From JADKAV01 sp963732355 (lineage in GTDB: Bacteria; Actinomycetota; Actinomycetes; S36-B12; UBA10799): a DNA stretch of 64,000 bases. The notes below the pieces were generated by a model. That model did no database searches. It worked only from the letters and a program-made list of their open reading frames with translations, and was not told the origin of the DNA. Below are positions 16,100 to 25,033 of this stretch, in pieces (position 1 is the stretch's first letter; the number at the start of each line of letters is the position of its first letter). The position numbers and the translations under genes were made by a program. The stretch covers positions 806,001-870,000 of the forward strand of contig CAVSZD010000007.1 in the NCBI GenBank assembly GCA_963732355.1, written 5' to 3'.

Positions 16100-16977
16100 A
16101 ATTGACCGGGGATCGCTGGGCTGGTCGTGGCAACGGCAGTGTAGGGTTCGACCTTCCTGGTCACGAAGGACGCGCTGGACACGCTGTCGGTGGCCAATCT
16201 GTTGTTCTGGCGGTTCGGCGTCGCGGCGTTGATCCTGCTGGCAGTCGCGCCCAAGCACTGGTTGCGGCTCAGCCCCTACGTGGCGCAAAGGTCTCTGGCT
16301 TGGCCTGTTCCTCGGCGCCGGCTTCCTCGCCCAGACCGAGGGATTGCGGCACAGCTCGGCAGCGGTTTCGGGCTTCCTCACCGGACTCATGGTTGTGCTC
16401 ACCCCCCTTGGTGGCCGCCGCGCTGTTCCGCGAGCAGATCACCGGCCCGGGGGTGGGCGGCGGTGGCCGTGGCCACAACAGGCTTGGCGCTGATCTCGCT
16501 GAACGGTTGAGCTCTGTCCCCGGGGCGGCCATCACGGTTCTGGGCGCTTTGCTGTTCTCCTTGCAGATCGCCAGCCTGTCCCACTGGGCGACCAGGGACA
16601 ACAGCTACGGACTGACGGCGATCTCGGTGGCTGTCACCGCCGTCGTGTGCGGACTGGCGGCGATCGGTGGCGACGGGGTCAGTGTGCCCACCCGGGGCGA
16701 CGAACTCGTGGCGATCCTTTACCTCGCGATTGGGGCCACATGTCTGGGGCTGGTGCTGCAGGCATGGAGTCAGTCCTACCTGTCAGCCACGACCGCGGCG
16801 ATCATCATGACGCTGGAGCCCGCCTTCGCCGGCGCGATCGCGGTGCTGATCGGAGGCGAGGTCCTCACTGCGCGCATGTGGGTTGGCGGGTTGGCCATCC
16901 TTGCCGCGATGTTCATCGCAGAGTTCGGACCGCGGGAATGCTGCGATGCGGAACTTCCACGGGTCGAAGCGCTGTAG
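16100..16977 (+). pseudogene. EamA/DMT-family transporter, disrupted
   Basis: Recognisable DMT segments are spread over frames: GLVVATAV-stop-GSTFLVTKDALD, where a TAG at about 16143 stands for the usual Trp of the A-x-x-W-G-S-x-F motif, SVANLLFWRFGVAALILLAV, then WLGLFLGAGFLAQTEGLRHS in another frame. Next comes LVAAALFREQITGPG and finally a long run from 16500 with AITVLGALLFSLQIA and MTLEPAFAGAIAVLIGGE. Frame changes fall near 16290, at C6 (16400-16405) and at G5 (16449). Two EamA repeats and ten helices would be expected in the intact protein. The nonsense change argues for real inactivation rather than only homopolymer errors. Confidence 0.75.
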
Positions 16978-16993
16978 GTGCGACATTGGTGCG

Positions 16994-18382
16994 GTGAATG
17001 AACGAGACGCCCTGCTCGACCTTGCCGCCGCCAAGGCCAAGGCCTACCTCGATGGCCTGCCCGAACGCCAGGTACCCCCGGATACCAGGGCCGACGACCT
17101 CGGCGCATCCTTCGGTGGCTCCTTGCCCGGGCTAGGGCGCGACCCACTCGACGTACTTGAGTCGCTGTGCACCAACGCCGAACCCGGCTTGACCGCAATG
17201 ACCTCGCCGCGCTTCTTCGGTTTCGTGATCGGCGGGTACGTATCCCTTGGCCGTGGCTGCGGACTGGCTCACCAGCGCCTGGGACCAGAACGCCAGCCTG
17301 CGGGAGGTGACTCCGGCCCACAGCGCGGCACGGGAGGCGGTGGAGGCGTGGTTCACCGACCTGCTGGGCCTGCCCGCCGACACGACGATGGGCACGGTGA
17401 CCGGTGGGCTGATGGCGAACTTCACCGGACTTGCCGCCGGGACGCAACGCGGTCCTCGCGGCGGCCGGTTGGGACGTAGAGGCGCACGGTTTGCAGGGGG
17501 CGCCCCGGGTGCGGGTCCTCGTCGGCGAGGAACGCCACGACACGGTGGACCTGGCGTTGCGGTACTTGGGTCTCGGCGCACCCGAAACGGTCGCAGCCGA
17601 CGAGCAAGGCCGAATCCGGGTCGACGCTCTGGCCGACGCACTTGCCGCCTACGACGGGCCGACGATCGTGGCCCTGCAGGCCGGCAATGTGCACTCTGGT
17701 GCGTTCGACGATTTCGCGACCGCCATCCCACTGGCTCACGAGCAGGGGGCTTGGGTTCACATCGACGGCGCGTTCGGTTTGTGGGCAGGCGCTTCTGAAC
17801 GCACACGCCACCTCGTGGCTGGGTACGAACTGGCCGACTCGTGGGCCACGGACGCGCACAAGACGCTGAACGTTCCGTACGACTCGGGTCTCGCGTTCGT
17901 CGCCAACAGCAAAGCCCACCGCGCAGCCATGGGCATCCACGCGCCCTACCTGGTGCACAGCCTCGGGGCGCCGCGAGCCGATGGAACTCGGCCCGGAGTT
18001 CTCCCAGCGGGCGCGGGCTTTCGTGCTGTGGGCGACCCTGCAGTACCTGGGTCGCGACGGTGTCGCCGAACTTGTCGACCGGCTCGTCGAACACGCCCAA
18101 GCGCTGGCCGACGGCGTGCGCGACCTCGGCGGGGAGGTGCTCAACGACGTGGTCTTCACGCAGGTTTGCACTGCGTGGGGCGACGACGCGACCACCGCAG
18201 AGGTGGAGCGGTTGCTGCTGGCCGACGGTGCCGCCTGGATGACCGGTTCGACGTGGCGGGGTCGCAAAGTCCTGCGCATCGCGGTCAGCAACCACGCGAC
18301 CACGGCCGCGGACGTTGAGCAGTCGCTGGCGGCTCTTGGGCGGGCGTACGACCGGGTGGCTACCCCCAAGCGCGTTGGTTGA
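16994..18382 (+). pseudogene. pyridoxal-phosphate-dependent decarboxylase/aminotransferase, three frameshifts
   Basis: From the GTG at 16994: NERDALLDLAAAKAKAYLDGLPER and MTSPRFFGFVIGG; then frame change near 17236 to YPLAVAADWLTSAWDQNASL and TMGTVTGGLMANFTGL; change near 17437 to GRNAVLAAAGWDVEAHGL, NVHSGAFDDF, WVHIDGAFGLWA and the PLP-lysine motif TDAHKTLNVPYD; change near 17980 to MELGPEFSQRARAFVLWATL through GSTWRGRKVLRIAVSN. This is the group II decarboxylase (glutamate/aromatic amino acid decarboxylase-like) fold with all active-site blocks present. If frames are restored it would be about 460 residues. Substrate unknown. The 3' end runs into a family C repeat. Confidence 0.8.
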
Positions 18383-18469
18383 CGTTCGGGTAGTTGGTTG
18401 ACGTCTGTCGCCCGACGAGCATCAACCAACTGCACGAGCCCCACCCAACAGCACGAGCATCAACCAACG
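18374..18469. repeat. inverted repeat element, family C (GTTGGTTGACG type)
   Basis: Two direct copies of GTTGGTTGACG (18374 and 18394) are followed by two inverted copies, CATCAACCAAC (18420 and 18459), around GTCGCCCGACGAG. Other copies are at 20300-20394 and 44199-44276. It overlaps the last codons of the decayed PLP decarboxylase. The rest of the interval to 18700 shows no gene. Confidence 0.85.
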
Positions 18470-18699
18470 CCGCGCGCCGAACGCCCGACTCCCGCGAGGT
18501 TCCGACCCGAAGGCAATCGGCGGCAACCCGTTTCACTCGAGGCCGTGCACGTTACCGGAATTGGCGACCGGCGGCCTCATCCACAGGTGAGGCTGCTCAC
18601 TCGTTCGGCCTCACCCCTTGTGAACACCCGGGCGTAGACTTGAGGTGGCGGGAGCACCCGTCACAGTGCCCCGCCGGGATTGACTCGGAGGTGGGGACG

Positions 18700-19461
18700 A
18701 TGTTCACCGAATTCGCCGTGATCGCCGCTCTTGCGCTTGCTCCGGCCGCTGCGCCCGGGCCGATCAATCCGGAGGACGGCAAGATCGCTGGCTTCGTCTA
18801 CGGCGAGGAGCAGTACAACAGTTACCCCGGCTGGCTCGGAACGATGCCGTGGACGTGGACCTTCTCCCAGCAGCACATCGGCTACCCGGGCAGCGCCACG
18901 GCGGGCAAGCCGTTCTACCTGCACGCCAACACCGCGCTGGTGTCCCCGGATGCGGTCGGCGACGTGATGGTCACGATCGACGAGGACGCCGGTGGCCTGC
19001 CGCTGCGCTATGCACCGACCGCCGACATGCCGATCAAGTGCTACTACACGCAGTTCGACACTGTTATGAAGGTGTCCGAGACGCCGTGCCGCAGCAGTGT
19101 TGTCGTGGAGAGCGGCCAGATCCTTGTGAGCAAACTCGAACCCTTGTCGCCCGGATTCGGCTTAAGCGTCCTGGTGCCGGTGGTTACCGACAAAGCCACC
19201 TCCGGAACCGCCGCTATGACCGCGATGTGGGCCGCGCCGCAGGTCCGCCTGGGCACGCCCAATGTGCTGGCCACGGTGGCGGTTTCGGTGGCGCCCGCTC
19301 CCACCGTGACCAAGCCGCTGCCCAAGAAGCTGCGCAAGTACCCGAAGGTGAAGAGCCTCACGCCGGCGGTCTGCAAGGTCAAGAACCGCAAGGTCGTCGT
19401 GCTGAAGTCCGGGTTGTGCAAGCTCAAGGGCGGCAAGGTCGTGGTGAAGAAGCGCTACTGA
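18700..19461 (+). CDS. secreted protein of unknown function with basic C-terminal tail
   Basis: The ATG at 18700 follows a GGAGGTGGGG ribosome site and opens on a signal peptide (MFTEFAVIAALALAPAAA). The 253-residue protein has a beta-rich middle with two Cys (CYYTQF, PCRSSVVVES) and a strongly basic C terminus: PLPKKLRKYPKVKSLTPAVC, then CKVKNRKVVVLKSGLCKLKG and KVVVKKRY. The pattern C-x-V/L-K ... V-V-L-K-S-G-L-C-K-L is repeated in outline and looks like a small wall- or polymer-binding tail. I do not recognise the family. Export is well supported; the role is not. Confidence 0.7.
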   Translation: MFTEFAVIAALALAPAAAPGPINPEDGKIAGFVYGEEQYNSYPGWLGTMPWTWTFSQQHIGYPGSATAGKPFYLHANTALVSPDAVGDVMVTIDEDAGGLPLRYAPTADMPIKCYYTQFDTVMKVSETPCRSSVVVESGQILVSKLEPLSPGFGLSVLVPVVTDKATSGTAAMTAMWAAPQVRLGTPNVLATVAVSVAPAPTVTKPLPKKLRKYPKVKSLTPAVCKVKNRKVVVLKSGLCKLKGGKVVVKKRY

Positions 19462-19736
19462 GGCGAGTCCAACTCGCGACAGGCCAGGAAGAGGGTCTCA
19501 AGAGGTCCGTCGATCGTGCTCCATTGCACCTCCGGCCGCGAGTTCATCAAAGTCTCCGGGAGGTCTCGGATCGCCTCGCCGATCACGATGAGTTGATACG
19601 AAATCGCCGAGAAGCCGATCGCCTCCTTGGCGTGGTCTCCGTCCGCGACTGCATCGTCAAGGAGACGTTCAGCATCTCGAATCACCTCACAGGCAACAAT
19701 CATGTCCTTCAGGCGGCGCTTGTAATGGCGAGTCAC
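19455..19736 (-). CDS. HepT-like (DUF86) toxin, truncated before its catalytic motif
   Basis: The 93-residue protein MTRHYKRRLKDMIVACEVIRD, then GFSAISYQLIVIGEAIRDLPETL and PEVQWSTIDG, is the N-terminal two-thirds of a DUF86/HepT four-helix protein (the I/V-G-E-A block and the final P-x-x-x-W-x-x-I are diagnostic). The R-x4-6-H-x-Y motif that should follow directly (normally L-R-N-x-x-x-H-x-Y) is absent; the sequence ends PLETLFLACRELDSPQ. HepT toxins are RNases or targets of AMPylation through that motif, so this copy is probably inactive. The start overlaps the stop of the antitoxin gene by 4 bp, and the stop overlaps the convergent secreted-protein gene. Confidence 0.75.
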   Translation of the reverse strand: MTRHYKRRLKDMIVACEVIRDAERLLDDAVADGDHAKEAIGFSAISYQLIVIGEAIRDLPETLMNSRPEVQWSTIDGPLETLFLACRELDSPQ

Positions 19737-20242
19737 AACGCGAGTGCCTCCCGGCGGGCTGCCGCGACAACTGCGGGGCGCAGCAGTGCCTCCGGCACAA
19801 CATCGACGCTCTCGCCTATCAGCTCCTCGATCCCTTGCCTCAATCGGTCGATCGGCAGAAGGCCTTGAGGACCGTGGACGTCGAAACTGACGAGCAGGTC
19901 AATGTCGCTGTTGTCCACATCGTCACCGCGCACCACGGAGCCGAAAACGCGGACATCACTGGCTCCATGAGTTCGTGCGAGTCTCAGGATCTGCTTCCTG
20001 TGCGCGCGCAGGATCGCGATCCTCGGTGAGGTCGCGGCCACTGCGGTTCGCGGTTCGGTGCTCATCACCAAAGATCTACCGCAACCGGCCAGAATTCGTT
20101 GAAGAGTATCCACAGACGGGGACGCGGCTCCCGTTTCATACCGCGCGATCGCCGCCTGCGAGGTCCCTGCCAGAGCAGCCAGTTTCGTCTGAGTGAGATC
20201 CGCGGCCAGACGAGCCTCTCGCAAGAGAGCACCAGTGTCCAC
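19733..20242 (-). CDS. MntA-type nucleotidyltransferase antitoxin fused to an N-terminal XRE helix-turn-helix
   Basis: Residues 1-55 are an XRE-type HTH (LLREARLAADLTQTKLAAL, GTSQAAIARYETGAASPSVDTLQRIL). Residues about 95-165 are a minimal nucleotidyltransferase with VRVFGSVVRGDDVDNSDIDLLVSF, the G-S-x10-D-x-D motif of MNT/MntA antitoxins. MntA neutralises HepT by transferring AMP groups to its catalytic Tyr. The HTH should allow this same protein to repress the operon. It precedes the truncated HepT-like gene, overlapping by 4 bp. Confidence 0.85.
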   Translation of the reverse strand: MDTGALLREARLAADLTQTKLAALAGTSQAAIARYETGAASPSVDTLQRILAGCGRSLVMSTEPRTAVAATSPRIAILRAHRKQILRLARTHGASDVRVFGSVVRGDDVDNSDIDLLVSFDVHGPQGLLPIDRLRQGIEELIGESVDVVPEALLRPAVVAAARREALAL

Positions 20243-20299
20243 GCTCTTAGACTATACTTTTACAGGTATATTGTTCGCCTTCTCGGACTCACCGCCTGC

Positions 20300-20394
20300 G
20301 TTGGTTGACGCTCAGGTAGTTGGTTGACGTTCGTCGCCCGACGAGCGTCAACCAACTGCACGAGCCCCACCCAACTGCCCGAACGTCAACCAAC
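20300..20394. repeat. inverted repeat element, family C, second copy
   Basis: GTTGGTTGACG at 20300 and again near 20320, then GCGTCAACCAACT and ACGTCAACCAAC inverted, with GTCGCCCGACGAG in the centre as in the 18374 copy. It lies in the gap between the antitoxin start (20242) and the stop of the second MeaB-like GTPase (20420), both on the minus strand. Confidence 0.85.
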
Positions 20395-20419
20395 GGCCCC
20401 CCAGCGGCCGCGGCCAGCC

Positions 20420-21319
20420 TCACCCCGTCAGCCACTGCAGGATCTCGGCCCCGAACCGCGCCTGCGCCACGTCAAAACCGCCGGCCAGCAGATCCCGGCC
20501 ATCGGCGTAACGCCGACCCGTCGCGCCCCACTCGTCCTCGACCCAGCGGCCGAAGAAGTACGCCTCGCGCTCCCCGTCGGAATGCCGCGGTGTCACGTCC
20601 AGCATCGCCAAACCCACTTCGTCGACGCCCTCGCCGGTGCGCGCGGACGTCCGGTAGATGGGCGGCAATTCCTCGTCGAAAGGCCGCGCCAGCGAAAGCG
20701 ACGAACGCAGTTGGTAGTACGACTGATTGGCCGCTGGGTCGTCACATTTGTTGAGGATGAACGAGTCGGGGATCTCGATGATCCCGGCCTTGAGGAACTG
20801 GATCTCGTCGCCGCCGAGCGGCTGCAGCACCAAGTACACATGGTCGGCCAGGTAGCGGATGTCCAACTCGCTCTGCCCGATGCCCACGGTCTCCACGATC
20901 ACGACGTCGAACAGCCGCTTCAGCAGCCGCGACACCTGGAACGTTGTCGGTGCCAGGCCGCCGAGTTCGGCAGCGTTGGACTGGCTTCGGAAGAACGCCC
21001 GCTTCTCCCCGGTCGCGAAGCGGGTGCGCGTGCGGTCCCCCAGCAGTGCGCCGCCCGAGGCGTGGCTTGCCGGATCGACGGCGAGTACCGCCACCGACAA
21101 GTCCGAGGCGGCCAGCATCTGGGGAACCAACCGAGCCACCAGGCTGCTCTTGCCCGCCCCGGGTGTCCCGGTGATCCCGACGACCGTCGACCGCGCCGGG
21201 CCGAGCTCGCTCAGGATCTCCGCGCGCTGGGCCGCAGCTGCCGGGCGAGTGTCCTCGAACACTGCGACCAACTTCGAGACCGCATGTTTATTGAGGTCCC
21301 GGGCTGCGTCGAGGTTCAT
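20420..21319 (-). CDS. MeaB-like GTPase associated with ethylmalonyl-CoA mutase
   Basis: The 299-residue G3E GTPase has GITGTPGAGKSSLVARL (Walker A about 48-58), VLAVDPASHASGGALLGDRTR, VVIVETVGIGQSE and NKCDD. It is diverged from the MeaB at 10.3 kb and lacks that protein's long C-terminal dimerisation arm, although it keeps a tail (FFGRWVEDEWG) of its own. The ATG overlaps the stop of the mutase gene by 4 bp, so it is the dedicated chaperone of that mutase. Expected job: gate adenosylcobalamin loading and rescue. Confidence 0.88.
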   Translation of the reverse strand: MNLDAARDLNKHAVSKLVAVFEDTRPAAAAQRAEILSELGPARSTVVGITGTPGAGKSSLVARLVPQMLAASDLSVAVLAVDPASHASGGALLGDRTRTRFATGEKRAFFRSQSNAAELGGLAPTTFQVSRLLKRLFDVVIVETVGIGQSELDIRYLADHVYLVLQPLGGDEIQFLKAGIIEIPDSFILNKCDDPAANQSYYQLRSSLSLARPFDEELPPIYRTSARTGEGVDEVGLAMLDVTPRHSDGEREAYFFGRWVEDEWGATGRRYADGRDLLAGGFDVAQARFGAEILQWLTG

Positions 21320-23304
21320 CGACTTTCGAGGATCTCGACGATCGACTCCATGATGTCCATGAGTTCGTAGTCCGCTGGCGTGAACACCTTGCGAATGCCC
21401 ATCGACTCGAGCTCAATTGCGTCCGCCGGCGGGATGATCCCCCCGACCACGACGGCGATGTCCTCCTCAGCGCCCTGCTCGCGCAGGCCTTCGAGGATCT
21501 GCTTGGCCAGCTCGACGTGTGAGCCGGACAGCACCGACGCCCCGATCACGTCGGCGCCCTCCTCGACCGCGGACTGCACGATCTCGTCGGGGCTCAACCG
21601 GATGCCCGAGTAGATGACGTCGAAGCCCACGTGCCGCGCCGAGACCGCGATGACCTCGGCACCGTTGGAGTGACCGTCGAGGCCAGGCTTGCCGACCACG
21701 ATCCGGGGGCGGTGGCCCATCTTCTCGGACAGTGCGTTGATCCGGCCGCGCAGCACCTCCACGCGGTCGCCGGTCAAGCCCAGTTGCTGACCCTCGATGC
21801 CGGTCGCGGGGCGGTACTCGCCGAACACCTCGCGCAACGCCCCGGCCCACTCACCGGTGGTCACCCGCGCCAGTGCGCACTCGATGCTCGGCTCCATGAG
21901 GCTGCTGCCATCGCGGGCGGCGGCCTTCAGCGCGTCGAGCGCGGCGGTTGCCCGGGCGGAATCGCGGTCGGTGCGGGTCTGGTCCAGTGAGCCGATGATC
22001 TGCTCGGCGGCCTTGACGTCCACCTTGAAGATCCCACCGTCGTCGCCCGCGGTCAGCGGGGACGGCAGACCGTCGGTCCACCGGTTGAGGCCCACCACGA
22101 TCTGGTCACCGGAGTTGATCTTGCTCATCCGCTCGGACATGCTGCGAACCAGCGCGGTCTTCATGTAGCCGGATTCGATGGCCGGGATGACCCCGCCCAT
22201 GCCCAGGATGGTCTCGATCTCAGCCGATGCTTCCTCGATCAGGGCGGCGACCTTGCCCTCCACAACCGGGCTCCCGTCGAACAGGTCGGGGTACTCCAGA
22301 AGGTCGGTCTCGTAGGCCAAGATCTGCTGCAGACGCAGGGACCACTGCTGGTCCCAAGGCCGCGGCAGCGACATCGCCTCGTTCCACGCGGGCAGTTGCA
22401 GAGCGCGGCAGCGGGAGTTGCGGCTGAGCGTCACGCCCAACGATTCGAGGATGATGCGCCACGCGTTGTTCTCCGGCTGCGCCTCGGTCAGTCCCAGGCT
22501 GTTGACCTGCACGCCGTAGCGGAAGCGGCGGTACTTCTCGTTCTGCACCCCGAAGCGGTCGGCGGTGTAGGAGTCCCACATCTGCCCGAACGCCCGCATC
22601 TTGCACATCTCCTCGATGAACCGGATGCCCGCGTTGACGAAGAAGGAGATGCGGCCCACAGCGCGTTCGAACTGCTCGTCGTCGAAGTGCCCGCGCTGCT
22701 TGAGCAGGTCCAGCAGGCTGATGGCGTTGGCCAGGGCGAAGGCCAGTTCCTGAACAGGCGTGGCGCCTGCCTCCTGCAGGTGGTAACTGCAGATGTTGGA
22801 GGCGTTCCACTTGGGCATAGCGTCGAGGCAGTACTCGTACATCTCGGCGATGAGGCGCATCGAGGCCTCCGGCGGGAAGATGTAGGTCCCGCGGGCCAGG
22901 TACTCCTTGATCAAGTCGTTCTGGGTGGTGCCCTGCAGTTTCGACTCGTCCTCACCACGCTCGCGGGCGAGCGCCACGTACAACGCCAGCAGCCACATGG
23001 CCGTGCCGTTGATGGTCATGGACGTGTTCATCTTCTCCAGCGGCAGGCCGTCGAAGAGGACGTGGAAGTCGTCCAGGGAGTTGATCGGGACGCCGACCTT
23101 GCCCACTTCGGGGCGTGCGATCGGGTCGTCGGAGTCGTAGCCGCACTGCGTGGGCAGGTCGAACGCGATGCTCAGACCGGTCTGGCCCTTCTCCAGGTTC
23201 GAGCGGTAGAGCTCGTTGGAGGCTTTGGCGCTGGAGTGGCCGGCGTAGGTGCGGATGATCCAGGGACGGTCACGCTCGGGTAGTTCGTGTGCTGGCGTAC
23301 TCAT
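21316..23304 (-). CDS. ecm: ethylmalonyl-CoA mutase (MeaA/Ecm type), single-chain B12-dependent acyl-CoA mutase
   Basis: The 662-residue protein has barrel and cobalamin domain on one chain: PWIIRTYAGHSSAKASNELYR, LSIAFDLPTQCGYDSDDP, SNICSYHLQEAGATPVQELA and the C-terminal GKPGLDGHSNGAEVIA (about 536-551) with SVLSGSH. The DGHSNGAE form of the DxHxxG motif and the TQCGYDSD block separate Ecm/MeaA from methylmalonyl-CoA mutase (DGHDRG; THRGYDSD). Ecm converts ethylmalonyl-CoA to methylsuccinyl-CoA in the ethylmalonyl-CoA pathway of acetate assimilation. Its product pathway leads to propionyl-CoA and would feed the methylmalonyl-CoA mutase 8 kb away. No crotonyl-CoA carboxylase/reductase is in the window. 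Confidence 0.88.
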   Translation of the reverse strand: MSTPAHELPERDRPWIIRTYAGHSSAKASNELYRSNLEKGQTGLSIAFDLPTQCGYDSDDPIARPEVGKVGVPINSLDDFHVLFDGLPLEKMNTSMTINGTAMWLLALYVALARERGEDESKLQGTTQNDLIKEYLARGTYIFPPEASMRLIAEMYEYCLDAMPKWNASNICSYHLQEAGATPVQELAFALANAISLLDLLKQRGHFDDEQFERAVGRISFFVNAGIRFIEEMCKMRAFGQMWDSYTADRFGVQNEKYRRFRYGVQVNSLGLTEAQPENNAWRIILESLGVTLSRNSRCRALQLPAWNEAMSLPRPWDQQWSLRLQQILAYETDLLEYPDLFDGSPVVEGKVAALIEEASAEIETILGMGGVIPAIESGYMKTALVRSMSERMSKINSGDQIVVGLNRWTDGLPSPLTAGDDGGIFKVDVKAAEQIIGSLDQTRTDRDSARATAALDALKAAARDGSSLMEPSIECALARVTTGEWAGALREVFGEYRPATGIEGQQLGLTGDRVEVLRGRINALSEKMGHRPRIVVGKPGLDGHSNGAEVIAVSARHVGFDVIYSGIRLSPDEIVQSAVEEGADVIGASVLSGSHVELAKQILEGLREQGAEEDIAVVVGGIIPPADAIELESMGIRKVFTPADYELMDIMESIVEILESR

Positions 23305-23361
23305 GCTTCATTATCCGCACGGCCGCTCTGGACTGGGCAGCGGCAGGGGCAGCAAGCCACC

Positions 23362-24600
23362 TCAGCCGAAGGGCAGGCGCTCATCCACGGTGCTGCTCAC
23401 CTTGCCGGCCGCACGCCAGGCCCGCGCAGTGGTGTCGACGTCCTCGTCGGTGACCAGGTTCGCCATGACCCGGAAGGCGATCTTCATCAGCGTCGCCGAG
23501 CGCATGCCGACCGGACCCAAAGTCGGTAGCAGGTGCGGAACGGTCAACAGACCCGCAAGCCGGCGGGCGATCGAGAAGGCCGACCCGTAGTGCTCGCGCA
23601 GCACCGATGGCCAGGCGTCCTCGAAGTCGGCCGTTGCCAACATCTCAGCGGCCAGACGCCCGGTCTCCAGCCCGTAATCGATGCCCTCGCCGTTGAGCGG
23701 GTTCACACATCCGGCCGCGTCGCCCACCAGCATCCAGTTCGGTCCGGCCACACCGCTGACCGCTCCGCCCATCGGCAGTAGCGCCGACTTCGCTGCTCGG
23801 ATCTCGCCACTGAGATCCCACTCGTCGCGGACCTGACCGGCGTACACCTCGGTGAGGTTGCGCAGGTTCACGTCGGCCGGTCGGCGGTCAGTGGCCAGCG
23901 TGCCGACGCCCAGGTTGACCTCGCCGTTGCCCAAAGGGAAGACCCAGCCGTAGCCGGACAGGATCTGGCCGTCACCGTCGCGCAGCTCCAGGTGCGAGGT
24001 GATCCACGGGTCGTCGCTGCGGGCGCTCTTGACGTAACTGCGGGCCGCGACCCCGTACGCGGTGTCCTTGTGCCATTCCCGGCCAAGGATTCGGCTCAAT
24101 TGGGAGCGCGCCCCGTCGGCGATGATGAGCCGCCGGCACGCGACTTCCCGGCGCTCGCGGCCCACCGCGAAGACGACCCCGGTGACCCGCGTCCCGGACC
24201 GAACCACGTCCACGGCCCGGTAGCCCTCAAGGGGCACGGCACCGGAGTCGAGCGCGACCTGCCGGATCGCCGCGTCCAACTCCGTTCGCGGGACGGCCGA
24301 CCCGTACTTGGGGAAGGCGCCGTCCGGCCAGGGCAGGTACAGGGTCTGTCCGAAGCCGTGCGTTCGCAGCCCCCAGTTGCGCACCCGCCCATCCAGCCAG
24401 GGTGCAAGTCCCAACCGGTCCAACTCGGCCATCGCGCGGGGGGTGAGCCCGTCCCCGCACGCCTTGTCGCGGGGAAACACCGCAGCGTCGGCGAGGATCA
24501 CATCGAACCCCTGCCGCGCCGCCCACGCCGCAGCCGAAGAGCCTGCGGGGCCGGCGCCCACGACCAGGACATCGGTCATGGTGGGAGGAGGGTTCGTCAT
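23362..24600 (-). CDS. geranylgeranyl reductase family FAD-dependent oxidoreductase (menaquinone reductase-like)
   Basis: The 412-residue protein has the N-terminal FAD motif DVLVVGAGPAGSSAA (about 9-23), the family signature DKACGDGLTPRAMAELDRLGL, and the second FAD block MLVGDAAGCVNPLNGEGIDYGLETGRLAAEML. It matches actinobacterial geranylgeranyl reductase family enzymes, including MenJ, which saturates one isoprene unit of menaquinone. The ATG at 24600 is preferred because GGAAGGG precedes it by 3-9 bases; an internal ATG at 24579 would lose the first seven residues only. Other isoprenoid acceptors are possible. Confidence 0.85.
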   Translation of the reverse strand: MTNPPPTMTDVLVVGAGPAGSSAAAWAARQGFDVILADAAVFPRDKACGDGLTPRAMAELDRLGLAPWLDGRVRNWGLRTHGFGQTLYLPWPDGAFPKYGSAVPRTELDAAIRQVALDSGAVPLEGYRAVDVVRSGTRVTGVVFAVGRERREVACRRLIIADGARSQLSRILGREWHKDTAYGVAARSYVKSARSDDPWITSHLELRDGDGQILSGYGWVFPLGNGEVNLGVGTLATDRRPADVNLRNLTEVYAGQVRDEWDLSGEIRAAKSALLPMGGAVSGVAGPNWMLVGDAAGCVNPLNGEGIDYGLETGRLAAEMLATADFEDAWPSVLREHYGSAFSIARRLAGLLTVPHLLPTLGPVGMRSATLMKIAFRVMANLVTDEDVDTTARAWRAAGKVSSTVDERLPFG

Positions 24601-24649
24601 GGCCCTTCCATTGTCGCGGCACAACGCCGGAAGGGCATTCGCGGGCCGG

Positions 24650-25033
24650 TCAGTCCCAGAACGCGAGGTCCAGGTTCTCGAGCAGGGACCGATCCTTGGT
24701 GAGCAACGGCAAGTCGGCAGCAACAGCGTGGGCGGCCAGCAGCCGGTCAATCGGATCGCGCGTCCAGGTCAGGCCGACGGCCGTGGCGCACAGTGGAGCG
24801 AATCCGATCTGTGCCACAGACAGGCCGATGCTGGAACCGAGCGCGGCAAGGATCATCGCAGGTGTGTCGGTCACTCGGCCGATCTCGTTCAAGTAAGCCA
24901 GTTCCAACTCCACGACCGGTGACACCGCAACATCACTGGCCTCGAGTTCGTGGGCCGCCCGGTGCTGAGCCGGAGGACCTGGCCGGTGTAGACCCAGGAC
25001 GACGTGCGTATCGAGCAGAATCACGGACGCCAC
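24650..25033 (-). CDS. PIN-domain toxin, VapC family
   Basis: The 127-residue protein has the PIN layout: LLDTHVVLGL (first Asp), VVELELAYLNEIG (Glu), TWTRDPIDRLLAAHAVAADLPLLTKD (Asp pair). VapC proteins are Mg-dependent RNases that cut tRNA or rRNA. It starts at a GTG (25033) inside the end of the upstream antitoxin reading frame, the usual overlapping VapBC arrangement. The toxin frame is intact although the antitoxin frame is broken twice. Confidence 0.88.
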   Translation of the reverse strand: MASVILLDTHVVLGLHRPGPPAQHRAAHELEASDVAVSPVVELELAYLNEIGRVTDTPAMILAALGSSIGLSVAQIGFAPLCATAVGLTWTRDPIDRLLAAHAVAADLPLLTKDRSLLENLDLAFWD

